The translations under genes were made by a program, and so were the position numbers. DNA of 64,000 nucleotides from Euphorbia lathyris (lineage: Eukaryota; Streptophyta; Magnoliopsida; Malpighiales; Euphorbiaceae): positions 26,739,001 to 26,803,000 of the forward strand of contig NC_088913.1 of the NCBI RefSeq assembly GCF_963576675.1. Direction: 5' to 3'. Numbering within the stretch: the stretch's first letter is position 1; each line of letters begins with the position of its first letter. The notes below the pieces were generated by a model. It made no database searches. It worked only from the letters and a program-made list of their open reading frames with translations, and was not told the DNA's origin. Of this stretch, positions 1 to 11,613 are shown one piece after another.

Positions 1-1040
1 AAAATCGAATAATTACATTGGGAACCATAACGATTTCCTGTAATTTTTTACTCTTTTGCTTTTTCCGATTTCAGTTGTCCATGCCTCTTTTATTTCCATC
101 GAATTTCTTCCATTGGAGATATCAAAGTCTAAGTTCTGACAACTCGTGAAGAAAATGCTATTAATACTGTTTATCAAAGGAAATCGCTCCTAAATAAATC
201 TGAATCTCTTAATGAAATCAGAACAAACTTATATAAAAAAATTATATGATTAAGAACAAAACTATAATAAAAAATAAAGGTCAGATCGATGATGACTTTG
301 ATTTTCGGTGGCCAGTGAATATAATGATAGAATATTACCTTGGGAAACATAATGATTTCCTGTAATTTTTTACTCTTTTGCTTTTCCCGATTTCAGTTGT
401 CCATGCCTCTTTTATTTCCGTCAGATTTCTTCAATTGGAGATATCAAAGTCTAAATTCTGATAATTTCAAAAGAAAATGCTATTAATACAGTTTATCAAT
501 GGAAATCGCTCCTAAATAAATATGATTCTCTTAATGAAATCAGAACAAAATTATAAAAAAAAATTATATGATTAAGAACAAAACTAAGACATAATAAAAA
601 AATAAAGGTCGATGATGACTTTGATTTTCGGTGGCAAATGAATATAATGATAGAATATTACCTTGGGAAACATAACGATTCAGTAAAAATTTTTACTCTT
701 TTGCTTTCCCGATTTCAATTGTCCATGCCTCTTTTATTTCAATCAGATTTCTTCAATTGGAGATATCAAAGTCTAAATTCTGACAATTCTTGAAGAACGT
801 GCTATTAATACAGTTTATCAATGGAAATCGCTTCTAAATAAATCTGAATCTCTTAATGAAATCAAAACAAAATTATAAAAAAATTATATGATTAAGAACA
901 AAACTATACATAATAAAAAAAATTAAAGGTCGATGATGACTCTGATTTTTGGTGGCCAATGAATATAATGATAGAATGCTATCATGCTTTATATATAGAT
1001 TTATTTGTGACTTTTCGATTTCCTTCGCTTTGTTTATTAC
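1..1040. repeat. Tandem repeat family A, about 322-bp unit, three copies
   Basis: The same AT-rich sequence recurs with a spacing of about 322 bp: the block containing ACGATTTCCTG starts near 31, 353 and 676. Each unit also carries the markers TTCAATTGGAGATATCAAAG and CGCTCCTAAATAAATCTGAA. No open reading frame is shared by the copies. The same unit recurs at 2.9-5.5, 22.9-25.2 and 29.3-33.6 kb. It could be internal sequence of a non-autonomous DNA element, but no termini are attached to it here. Confidence 0.85.
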
Positions 1041-1453
1041 TTAATTGATGAACTATTAATTGAAAATAAATAAGGTATTAATATAGTACTAATTATATAG
1101 AGATAATTAGAACTCATTAACTCATTTATTCTCTTTGCTCCTACGATGTCAACTAAGCTAAAAAGCCTCTAAAACTCTATCTGTTAGTGGAGTGTGAGAA
1201 TATCCACCTCCTTTCCTTGTCGATATATTGATTCCTGATTTAATTTGTTGAAGTTTTGTTTTTTTTGTTTTTCTAAATCTTTCTATTATTATTATGATGT
1301 TTGGATCTTTTTCTTCTTTTACCAACCCATTTTAATCCTATATTAATACCACAACAAAAGACATCCTTAGGTTTCTAATATTTTCCAATTTTTATATATT
1401 GAGTATCCAATATCTTAATTATCACATTAAGCGTTTAATCAGTTATAGTTATA
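1041..1453. repeat. Tail module of family A, then unannotated AT-rich DNA
   Basis: The first part carries the module that often follows family A arrays: it includes TTAATTGAAAATAAATAA, AACTCATTTATTCTC and GCCTCTAAAACTCT. It recurs near 22.65, 23.7, 30.4-30.8, 31.2-31.7 and 32.3 kb. From about 1210 to the LINE target site I see nothing recognisable. Confidence 0.6.
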
Positions 1454-1751
1454 AACATTAAGTTTCTAGTTAATACTAATAGCGAAGATTTATCCGAACT
1501 AGGGGTATTAATTCAAGATTGCAAGGAGATCCTTGCGGTTCAGAAAGATTTTACAATTTCCTATCTTCCTCGTTTAGTGAACGGTGTTGTTCATTTAATT
1601 GCTAGGCAATCTCGTTCCAACGCTAACGACTTTGTTTCAGATGTAATGCCTTTTTGGTTAACTGATGTGTTTTTGCGGGATGATTATTCCTGTACTTTTA
1701 ATTGAAAGGTTGTGTGGCTCAGTTCAAAAATAACATTAAGTTTCTAGTTAA
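1454..1751 (+). mobile_element. 5'-truncated LINE insertion with 20-bp target site duplication
   Basis: A 258-bp insert (1474-1731) is flanked by a perfect 20-bp direct repeat, AACATTAAGTTTCTAGTTAA, at 1454-1473 and 1732-1751. The insert encodes the end of an RNase H-like domain and finishes in a short A-rich run before the second repeat. A long variable-size duplication, 5' truncation and an A-rich 3' end together fit target-primed reverse transcription by an L1-type element. Confidence 0.88.
1475..1705 (+). pseudogene. LINE RNase H-like (RVT_3) C-terminal fragment
   Basis: One frame stays open for 76 codons to a TGA at 1703-1705. The product contains SELGVLIQDC near its start, then SYLPRLVNGVVHLIARQS, and later MPFWLTDVFLRDD. 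This arrangement (SELG..I.DC, then a VN.VVH..AR motif, then a W/P-rich tail ending in L..D) is that of the plant RNase H-like domain found at the end of L1-type LINE ORF2 proteins. The catalytic N-terminal half is missing because the insertion is 5'-truncated. It has no start codon or promoter of its own and is not a functional gene. Confidence 0.8.
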
Positions 1752-1860
1752 ATATAATAAGTAATTGTGAAAATTATGTTAAAAGTGCATTATTAACTTT
1801 ATTTGCATTTAACATGATATTTTTTATTATAAAAATTTAAATTTTCATATCTAATAGTAA

Positions 1861-1890
1861 CTAGTATTGTGCCCGCGCGTTGCGCGGGTG
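1861..1890 (-). mobile_element. Helitron 3' terminus (hairpin plus CTAG)
   Basis: On the minus strand the sequence reads CCCGCGCAACGCGCGGG, a perfect 7-bp stem with a 3-nt loop (1872-1888), then seven bases, then CTAG ending at 1861, followed by T. A GC-rich hairpin a few bases before CTRR, inserted before T, is the standard Helitron 3' end. The element would extend rightwards from here. I could not place its 5' TC end or find any Rep/helicase coding sequence, so it is probably non-autonomous. Confidence 0.75.
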
Positions 1891-2870
1891 ATAAATGTTT
1901 TGTAAATAAATTTAATATTTTAATATTTTTAAAATTTTGTATCATTGGATATTAATATTTTGATTTAAAATAATTTAAATTTAAAAATTGTAAATAAATT
2001 AACTAACAACCGTTTATCATTGCTTGATAATAGTTTTTGGAAGTTGTTGAAGTTATAACCAATTGGCCATGTTGACATGTTTGCAAGGGTCCTTCATTTC
2101 CGTTCTTGTATAATATATTTTTTTATATAATCTTGTAATTTTAAAATATTTACTACACTTTTTAGCGATATTTTTTCAATCAAATTCTAGCCCTTCTAAA
2201 AAAAATCATGTGCTTTCTAAATCCTTTGATAAATCCATGAATTTGAAATAAGTATGCTTTTCTTTTTAAATTTTATTTAGTTTATATAGTAGTTTGTAGG
2301 TTTAAATATTGTGTTAATTATTACAACGAAAAATTAAATATGTTATAAATTTTTTTAGCTATATTGATTTTAATGCTATTTATTAAAGTTAAATGAATGA
2401 AATTTCAATGGATCCTTACATATTTTTTATCGTTATATTTTTTGGTTAGGGGTTTTAATAAAAACAGGAAAACTAAGTTTGGACACTAGTATTTTTTTAT
2501 CGTTATATAATTTGTGTTCGTTGAGATATTTTGTAAGTTAATATATTATATCTATTAAATATAAATATAATCTTTTTTCAGTTATATTGGTTTTAATAAT
2601 ATTTATTAAAGTTAAATGAATAGAATTTGAATGGATCCTTACATATAAGTTGTCATCATATAATTTTTTTTTTCATTTTCATATTTTGTAAGTTATTTTA
2701 TTATATCTATTAAATATAAATTAGATTAGATATAATATTTATAATTTTCTTTTGTTACGATTTTGGTAACTAATAAAAAAGGCCTCTAAAATTCTCTCAT
2801 CAATTTCTCTCTACTTCCACTGTTATATATAAAATATAGATATAGAATCCATCACTAAAAATGAGAAAGA
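1891..2870. repeat. Helitron-side sequence and tandem repeat family B
   Basis: From about 2083 a module containing TTGCAAGGGTCCTTCATTTC leads into two copies of family B (near 2360 and 2590). The unit has TTTTAAT.C/TTATTTATTAAAGTT, then GAATGGATCCTTACATA, then TTATTATATCTATTAAATA. The basic unit is about 180 bp; the first copy is longer by an insertion of about 45 bp. No coding sequence is visible. Confidence 0.7.
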
Positions 2871-5460
2871 AACTTAGAATAGTAATCATGAAAAAACATG
2901 AATTGAAAATTATAAAAAAAACTATATGATTAAGAACAAAAATAATACATAATAAAAAAATAAAGGTCAATGATGACTTTGATTTTCGGTGGCTAATGAA
3001 TATAATGATAGAATATTACCTTGGGAAACATAACGATTTTCTGTAATTTTTTTACTCTTCTACCTTTTTCGATTTTAGCTGTCCATGTCTCTTTTAATTC
3101 CATTAGATTTCTTCAATTGGAGATATCAAAGTCTAGATTCTGACAATTCTTGAAGAAAATGCTATTAATACAATTTATGAATAGAATTTGAATGGATCCT
3201 TACATATATGTTGTCATCATATAATTTTTTTTTTCGTTTTCATATTTTCTAAGTTATTTTATTATATCTATTAAATATAAATTAGATTAGATTAGATATA
3301 ATATTTATAATTTTCTTTTGTTACTATTTTGGTAACTAATAAAAAAGGCCTCTAAAACTCTCTCATCAATTTCTCTCTACTTCCATTGTTATATATAAAA
3401 TTATAGATATAGAATCCATCACTAAAAATGAGGAAGAAACTTAGAATAGCAATCATGAAAAAATATGAATTGAAAACAAACTAATTATTACATATAAAAA
3501 AAATCGAATAATTACATTAAAAAACATAACGATTTCCTGTAATTTTTTAATCTTTTGCTTTCCCGATTTCAGTTATCCATGCATCTTTTATTTCCATCAG
3601 ATTTCTTCAATTGGAGATATCAAAGTCTAAATTATCACAATTCTTGAAGAAAATGTTATTAATACAGTTTATCAATGGAAATCGCTCCTAAATAAATCTG
3701 AATCTCTTAATGAAATCATAACAAAATTATAAAAAAATTATATGATTAAAAACAAAAATAATACATAATAAAAAAATAAAGGTCAACGATGACTTTGATT
3801 TTCGGTGGCCAATGAATATAATGATAGAATATACCTTGGGAAACATAACGATTTTCTGTAATTTTTTACTCTTCTACCTTTTTCGATTTCAGCTGTCCAT
3901 GTCTCTTTTAATTCCATCAGATTTCTTCAATTGGAGATATCAAAGTCTAGATTCTGACAATTCTTGAAGAAAATGCTATTAATACAATTTATGAATAGAA
4001 TTTGAATGGATCCTTACATATATGTTGTCATCATATAATTTTTTTTCGTTTTCATATTTTGTAAGATTTTTTTTATTAGAATGGAGAGGGGCCAGGGACA
4101 TCCATTCATATTTTGTAAGTTATTTTATTATATCTATTAAATATAAATTAGATTAGATATAATATTTATAGTTTTCTTTTGTTACGATTTTTGTAGCTAA
4201 TAAAAAAGCCTCTAAAACTCTCTCATCAATTTCTCTCTACTTCCATTGTTATATATAAAATATAGATATAAAATCCATCACTAAAAATTAGAAAGAAACT
4301 TAGAATAGCAATCATGAAAAAACATGAATTGAAAACAAACGAACTATTACATATAAAAAAATCGAATAATTACATTCAGAAACATAACGATTTCCTGTAA
4401 TTTTTTGATCTTTTGCTTTTCCCGATTTCAGTTGTCCATGTCTCTTTTATTTCAATCAGATTTCTTCAATTGGATATATCAAAGTCTAAATTATCACAAT
4501 TCTTGAAGAAAATGCTATTAATATAGTTTATCAATGGAAATCGCTCCTAAATAAATCTGAATCTCTTAATCAAATTAGAACAAAATTATAAAAAAATTTA
4601 TATGATTAAAAACAAAAATAATACATAATAAAAAAATAAAGGTCAATGATGACTTTGATTTTTGGTGGCCAATGAATATAATGATAGAATATTATATTGG
4701 AAAACATAACGATTTTCTGTAATTTTTTACTTTTCTGCCTTTTCCGATTTCAGCTGTCCATGTCTCTTTTAATTCCATCAGATTTCTTCAATTGGAGATA
4801 TCAAAGTCTAGATTCTGACAATTCTTGAAGAAAATGTTAATAATACAATTTATCAATGGAAATCGCTCTTAAATAAATCTGAATCTCTTAATGAAATCAG
4901 AACAAAATAATAAAATAAATTATATGATTAAGAACAAAACTAATACAAAAAAAGTAAAGGTCGATAATGACTTTGAGTTTCGTTGGTCAATGAATACAAT
5001 GATAGAATATTACCTTGGGAAACATAACGATTTTCCGTAATTTTTTACTCTTTTGCTTTTCCCGATTTCAATTGTCCATGCCTCTTTTTTTCCATCAGAT
5101 TTCTTCAATTGGAGATATCAAAGTCTAAATTCTGACAATTCTTGAAGAAAATGCTATTAATACAATTTATCAATGGAAATCGCTCCTAAATAAATCTGAA
5201 TCTCTTAATGAAATCAGAACAAAATTATAAAAAAAATTATATGATTAAAAACAAAACTAATACATAATAAAAAGTAAAGGTCGATGATGACTTTGATTTT
5301 CTGGTGGGCAATGAATATAATGATAGAATATTACCTTGGGAAATATAACGATTTCCTGTAATTTGTTACTCTTTTGCTTTTCCCGATTTCAGTTGTCCAT
5401 GCCTCTTTTTTCCCATCAGATTTCTTCAATTGGAGATATCAAAGTCTAAATTCTGGCAAA
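2871..5460. repeat. Family A array with an A/B composite higher-order unit
   Basis: Family A repeats resume at about 2940. At about 3176 and 3988 an A unit breaks at the same point (AATACAATTTAT) into a family B segment (GAATAGAATTTGAATGG), then the tail module, then back to A. The two composite blocks start near 3001 and 3818, a period of about 815 bp, so they duplicated after the A/B junction formed. The second copy carries an extra segment of roughly 40 bp near 4072-4110. Plain A units follow to 5460. Confidence 0.75.
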
Positions 5461-5731
5461 TGTCATTCATTTCCGTTCTTGTATAATATATTTTTCTATA
5501 TAATCTTGCAATTTTAAAATATTTACTACATTTTGTGACGATAGTTTTTCAATCAAATTCTAGCTCTCCTCAAAATTCTATTTCTCGTGCTTTCATATAT
5601 CTTTGATAAATCCATGAATTTGAAATAAGCATGTATTTCTTTTAAAATTTTATTTGGTTTATATAGTAGTTTGGAGATTTAAATATTGTGTTAATTATTA
5701 CAACAAAAAATTAAATGTGTTATAATTTTTT
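5461..5731. repeat. Module shared with 2083-2340 and 26166-26420
   Basis: This is non-coding sequence that recurs at the other two positions with small changes (TTCCGTTCTTGTATAATATA, ATTTTAAAATATTTACTACA). It ends in the left 9-bp target duplication of the next element. Confidence 0.6.
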
Positions 5732-6148
5732 GGCCTAATACATAAATAACCACCTAAACTTGTCCAAATGTTGCAACTGCCCCCTCCAACTTTCAATTGT
5801 AACAACTTACCCCTCAAACTTGTCCAATTGTAACAACTTACCCCTTAAACTTATCCAATTGTAAAACACAACCCCAAATTGCTGACATGGACTGTAATTA
5901 AAGAAACATGTGAAATACAAAATCTGCAACACTCGTGGAATATGATAATCAGATTTTTGGCGTGATACGAATTCGGAGAGATATTTTTACGGTTGCTTCA
6001 AATACGGGGTAAAAAAATTCCAAATTTGGGGTTATGTTTTACAATTGGACAAGTTTAAGGGGTACGTTGTTACAATTGAAAGTTGAGGGGGCAGTTGCAA
6101 CATTTGGACAAGTTCAGGAGGTTATTTGTGTATTTGGCCTAATTTTTT
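5723..6148. mobile_element. MULE-type MITE, 408 bp, 9-bp target duplication
   Basis: The element (5732-6139) has long terminal inverted repeats. The left end reads GGCCTAATACATAAATAACC and the right end, inverted, GGCCAAATACACAAATAACC; the match continues for about 75 bp. It is flanked by an exact 9-bp duplication, TAATTTTTT, at 5723-5731 and 6140-6148. A 9-bp duplication with long inverted repeats is diagnostic for Mutator-like elements. There is no coding capacity. The inverted-repeat region contains near-tandem CAACTTACCCCT segments. Confidence 0.88.
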
Positions 6149-6720
6149 AGTTCTGTTGGTTTTAATGTTATTTATTAAAGTTAAATGAATGGAATTTGAA
6201 TGTATCCTTACATTTATTGTTATATAATTTGTTTCCGTTGGTATATTTTGTAAGTTATTTTATTATATCTATTAAATATAAATATAAATTTTTTTCCATT
6301 ATGTTGGTTTTAATGCTATTTATGAAAGTTAAATAAATGGAATTTGAATGGATCTTACATTGATTTTAATATTATTTATTAAAGTTAAACAAAGGGAATT
6401 TGAATGGATTCTTATATATTTTTTGTCGTTATACAATTTTGTTCCGTTGTGATATTTTGTAAATTATTTATTATATCTATTAAATATAAATATAATTTTT
6501 TTTCAGTAATATTGGTTTTAATGTTATTTATTAAAGTTAAATGCATGGAATTTGAATAGATCCTTACATATTTTTCTATTGTCATATAAATTTTTTTTTT
6601 CGTTTGAGATATTTGTAAGTTATTTTATTATATATATTAAATATATATTAGGTTAGATATAATATTTATAATTTTCCTTTATTACTATTTTGACAATTAA
6701 TAAATATGGACTCTAAAACT
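6149..6720. repeat. Tandem repeat family B, about four units
   Basis: Copies of TTTTAATGTTATTTATTAAAG and its variants occur near 6157, 6308, 6366 (shortened) and 6516, each followed by the GGAATTTGAATGG and TATATCTATTAAATATA markers where complete. This matches the B unit at 2.36-2.75 kb. Nothing coding is visible. Confidence 0.7.
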
Positions 6721-6940
6721 CTCCTAATTAATTTCTCGCTGCTTCCATTATTATATATAACATAGAAATATAATCCATCACTGAAAATGACAAAAAAACT
6801 TAGAATGGTAATCGTGACAAAACATGATTTATAATTGAAATAAATTTCATTGTAAGTATAATGTTTCAATATATCTTTAATTATTTTCTTCAATATGTCT
6901 CCAACTTCAATAAACAACTATTGTGTGAAATTTTATATAT

Positions 6941-7925
6941 GTTCGTACCAAAAATGCATAAAAATAAAAAATTCAATCCATATGAGTTAGTAAACCCAAA
7001 TTATAAAAATCAGTGGACTTCATCACGCTTTGAATTTGAAAAATTACTCTAAATCAAATTAAACCTAATAATTGAGTTCATATAAAGCCGAAAATTCATA
7101 TTTTAGTTAGAGTTAATAATCGAAAAGATTACACCAAGCAACTTATACTAAAAAGGAATGAAAATATACAAATATTTATTTAGTCATTTTGAAAAAAAAG
7201 ACAAATAAAAAAGAAAACATAGATAAGACAGCGTGTGGAACAACATAATTGAGAACAAAATAACTACTATACATGAAAAAAATCGAATAATTACCTTCGG
7301 AAACATAACGATTTTCTGTAATTTCTGAAACAATTGCTTTTCCCGATTTCAGTTGTCTATGTCTCTTCTATTTTCCATCTGATTTCTTCAATTAGAGATA
7401 TCAAAGTCTAAATTCTCTCAATTCCTGGAAAAAATCTGATCGTACAAAAAATGCATAAAAATAAAAAATTCAATCCATATGAGTTAGTTAAACCCAAATT
7501 ATAAAAATCAGTGGACTTCATCAGGTTCTGAATTTGGAAAATTAATCTAAATCCACTAAAACCTAACAATTGAGTTTTAGTTAGAGTTAACAATCGAAAA
7601 GATTACACCTAACAATTTATAATAAAAAAGAATGAAAATATACAAATATTTATTTAGTCATTTTGGAAAAAAAAAGACAAATAAAAAAGAAAATATAGAT
7701 AAGGCAGCGAGATGTGTGGAACAACACAATTGAGAACAAAATAACTACTATACATGAAAAAAAATTGAATAATTACCTTCGGAAACATAACGATTTTCTG
7801 TAATTTCTGACACATTTGTTTTTCTCGATTTTAGTTGTCTATATCTCTTCTATTTTCCATCCGATTTCTTCAATTGGAGATATCAAAGTCTAAATTCTCT
7901 CAATTCCTGAAAAAAAATCTATTAA
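6941..7925. repeat. Tandem duplication, about 497-bp unit, two copies
   Basis: The sequence starting GTACCAAAAATGCATAAAAA at 6946 recurs from 7443, and both copies run through GTGGACTTCATCA, TTTATTTAGTCATTTT and the family A marker GAGATATCAAAGTCTAAATT. The short open frames across it are present in only one copy each or are on opposite strands, so I do not call genes. Family A-like sequence continues to 8110. Confidence 0.75.
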
Positions 7926-8114
7926 TACAATTTATCAATGCAATCCGCTCTTAAATAAATCTGAATCTCTTAATGAAGTAAGAAAAAAATTATACAACTA
8001 TATTATTTGAAGTAAGAACAAAATTATAAGATTAAGAACAAAACTAATAGATAATCAAAATTAAAAGAGTTCTTTGATTTTTGGTGGCCAATAAATATAA
8101 TGATGAAATACTAT

Positions 8115-10154
8115 TGTAGACACTAGAGTCGTAGCCCTATGATGAAAACCTTTTAAAGATGATTGGAAATATGATCAGAAATGGATCACGGAAAAATCCC
8201 TCGTTAGAAAGCCAAAGTCAACCATTTTCCATTCAAAACCAAATTTATTTAGAGCACCAAATAGGATTTTTGGACATCTTAGTGAGTCTTGTCCCCCGAG
8301 AGTTTCATAACGCACTTTTCCGGACTCAATTCGGAGGTCTAACGAAGAATTTGTGACTAGTTGAAGTTTTTAGGTGAAGTTCGGGATAAAATAGGAAATA
8401 ATCTTAGTTTGGATCAGTTTTAGCCTTAGGTATGCAAAAATATCCGTCTCGTCGGAACGAGTCCAAAGGCACAAGAATCGTCAAAATCGGAGATCGTTAA
8501 GATCATTTTTTACATAAAAGAAATGCTTGGACGGATTACCGACGGAAAATTCCGTCAGTAATCCGTTGGTGCGGCTGGGCTCTTGCTGCTGGCCGCTGGG
8601 CCGCGCACAAGGCCCAGCAGCAGGCCCAGCTCGCCCAGCAGCTTTGTGCTGCGTATAACAATACCTAATTAATTAGGTATGGTTAAATTATAAGCCCAAA
8701 ATTCCATTTAAACCCTACCTCATCTTCCTTTTTTCCAATTCTAACCCTGAACCCTAATATTTTCTATAAATAGCAGCTCTTTGGCAGCCAAAAGGAGGAC
8801 GAAAATTAGACAGAAAATAGCCGAAATTCCACCGAATCACTCCGAATAAATACTAGTTTTTTGCGTTCATCATCCGTGTTCCAATATTTGTGATTTTTCC
8901 AATCATCCCACAACCTAGGTAAAGGTTTCTGAGGGACAAATCATGTCTATTATTTAATATTTGATATTCTGAAATATAGATTGTTCTCTCCTTTCTTATT
9001 TTATTTTTCATTGTTGATTTTTATTGTCAATAGGTTGTCAAATATATTTTCTGTATATATTTGATCTCTAAATTGATTTGATTTAACTATAAAGCAATGA
9101 TTTACCAGTTAAATCATTTGTTTTAAGTATTCTTGTTTATTTGAATTAATCTACTCTTCTTATACTTTTATTTTGAATCTGATATTAATAATATTACTAG
9201 TTAATATTATTGATCTAATTGGTTCTTTTCGTTCGTAACAATGATTTGGGATAAACGAATCAATTCGAAATAAATTTTATCTCACTATCGTTTAGGTACC
9301 AATAATTATAAATATAACTTTCTATTCTATTTATTTTGATTTCTAACCTAATAACTTTTTATTTTATTCGTTTTAGTCCCTAGTTTAGAACTTTTCATTT
9401 TATTCACTCTAGCCCCTAATTTAGAACTTTTCCTTTTATTCCTTATAGTCCCTATTTTGGAACTTTATATTTTATTCACTTTGGTCCTTAATTTAAGGTT
9501 TTCCACTTTCTTTCAATTAGGTACTTAAATAAACTTTTTAAGTTTATTCAATTTAGTCCTTTGTCCATTTTTACACCATAACTAATTGCACAACTATGTT
9601 ATTTGCTTCTAATCTTTTATTTTGGTTGATATGAGTATGAAGGAACATCATTTTGGTGCGGATTGAAGACCCGAGAATGCCCGGATGTAATTGTATTTAT
9701 TTTGTACCTATTTCATTGCTTTTGGGGTTATAACATTTTGTTTATTTTCTTTTGTATACAAATGTGCAATATGACATAAAAAATGATCTTTTCCAAACAA
9801 ATCACATTCAAAACGAATTTAAAAAGCTTAAAAGAGTTATTAATAGCCTGATTGTATTTAGAAATGCTAAGTAGGAGGCCGGTGGGTTCACCGGGTGATT
9901 TTGGGGGTGCTTAATATTTCCTTTCGAAGAGATATTAACCTTCCCCAAACGTACCTAACTTCCCGAACCCACTTGCTTCCCGCAAGGAATCTCAGTAATA
10001 TTCTCGGACCTAAAATCCGGGTGGCGACTCTTTCTCCGACACCGGTCCTGCCGAGCTAGTTGTTTTCTCTAGTGGACCTCGAGTTCAAACAGCACCGTAG
10101 TAGTCATGGCGGACCTCCCGTGGGTGAAAGCTCGCGAGGTAGGCTTCGTCTACA
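8115..10154 (+). repeat. 5' LTR, 2040 bp
   Basis: It is collinear with the 3' LTR once the Pack-MULE is removed. It contains a 36-bp near-palindrome at 8531-8566, a GC-rich segment at 8571-8652 in otherwise AT-rich DNA, a TATA box, and a degenerate minisatellite at about 9345-9560 (repeated TTTAGTCCCTA/TTTAGAACTTTT motifs). Open frames inside it, such as 8159-8356, recur in the other LTR but resemble no protein I know. Confidence 0.93.
8764..8773 (+). promoter_or_regulatory. LTR TATA box
   Basis: CTATAAATAG lies in the 5' LTR and is repeated at the equivalent place in the 3' LTR (about 17489-17498). It marks the likely U3/R promoter of the element, with transcription starting some 25-35 bases downstream. 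Confidence 0.6.
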
Positions 10155-10155
10155 G

Positions 10156-10173
10156 TGGCGACTCTGCTGGGGA
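10156..10173 (+). promoter_or_regulatory. Primer binding site
   Basis: TGGCGACTCTGCTGGGGA starts two bases after the 5' LTR end. TGG matches the CCA end of a tRNA. This sequence type is, as I recall, used by Tat/Ogre elements with a tRNA-Arg primer; the exact tRNA was not checked. Confidence 0.75.
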
Positions 10174-11613
10174 TGCAGAGAAGTTGATTCCGAAAAGCAA
10201 TTTCTTCTGTACACTTGGAACTATTCTTACTTTCTTTTAAGCTCGCATAGCATTTGCATAAAGAAAACCCTTTTGGGCAATTCTCACGAAAGTGCTTCAA
10301 GATCCATTCGATACTTGGAGATTACCTAGCGTCAATGCCCCATTGTAAAAAGTTTTGGACTATTCTAACTCCACTCGAAAGGAATAGTTTGATCTTTTTG
10401 CAATGGTCCCCATGTCTCAACCAAACCTCATGTAATGGCCTTAGTTACTTCCCATAGGATAAAACATGACCCTAATAATGATTTTGATTTTCCATTGCAT
10501 TTTGGCCTTTTGTTTGTCTTTTGTTATAGCCTATGACATACCTGAAGTTTCATACCTCCTTCATAGAGATTTTACCTCTTTGTTCAAACCCAAAAGAAGG
10601 AGCAAAATTCTAATCTAGTATGACCTGTTCTGAAAGGAACCAAGTAGTCTCTTTAACCATGACTTATACTAGACCCAAAAGTTTCACATTTCCCAAAAGA
10701 GATTTTACCTCTTTCGTCAAGAAGGGAAAAGTGAAATCTAAGGTTGGTATGGACCATGATTCAAAGAGACCACTTCGACATCTTTTGTTCAAGTCATGTC
10801 ATGTTAGAATTGAAATTTCAGTTTGCTATAATCTATGTCAAAAGAATAGGGTTTCGTGTCTTTTAGTATAGTGTGTACTACACCCGAAATCTCCATTTAC
10901 TCAAAAGAGCTTTTCACCTCTTTCAAATCAAAACAGTAATGGAGATCAAGGTTGGTACAACCTATAGTAAACGAAATGAACATGTCATTTAAGGGTAGTA
11001 CGTGTCATACTTGAAACGAGAGAAAACCCCAATAGAGATTTCAACTCTATCCTAAGGGTAGTTTCGAAATAAAGCTGACATAACCTGTTTTAAAAGACAT
11101 CGACTTGTCTAGGACGACCTTTGATATATCCAAGTTTTGGAAATCACCCTGAGGAGGCTAAAAAATCCAAATGTTAAAATGGGTGGATTCTACAGACTAG
11201 ATTGGTATAAGTTTGTCCTAAACAAGACCCTAACCGTTAAGATAGGCCACGTCGTATCCAATGGTCTCACATGACCTAAAAAAAATTGATACAGTCTATC
11301 TTAAAGGCGAACTAAGGGCCAATCTTGTATGATGATTGATTTACCTTGCCTTGAGAGTTATGCATGTCGTTGGTTTCGTGCATCCCCCATTGATGCAAAA
11401 CGAACCAAAGCCAAAAATCCTAGGAAAGGACCTAAACCAATACGTGTGGGGGAGGAATAAGGTTGGAAGGAATAATGTTGTGATATGTGTTATGTGTATT
11501 ATCATTGACTGTTTGTTGGTTTTGTTTTCTTTTTCTTTCTTTTTATATATAAAAAAAATCACACACCACGAATCATTCATTAAGTCATGCATCATATGTA
11601 TATCTAATACCTT
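10174..11613 (+). other. Untranslated leader of the LTR element
   Basis: No long open frame resembles a protein. It contains repeated short blocks of the type AAGAGATTTTACCTCTTT (near 10560, 10690 and 10905), spaced 130-210 bp apart, each next to a stretch resembling AGACCCAAAAGTTTCA. These look like degenerate tandem repeats. A long 5' leader before gag is usual for Ogre/Tat elements. Confidence 0.5.

Noticed and set aside
6666..7052. Open frames of 63-83 codons around 6.7-7.05 kb
   Set aside because: They are not kept in the second copy of the 497-bp duplication or in other family A/B units.
8159..8356. Open frame of 65 codons in the LTR, repeated at 16884-17081
   Set aside because: It is duplicated only because the LTR is. 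It has no recognisable protein features and lies upstream of the LTR promoter.
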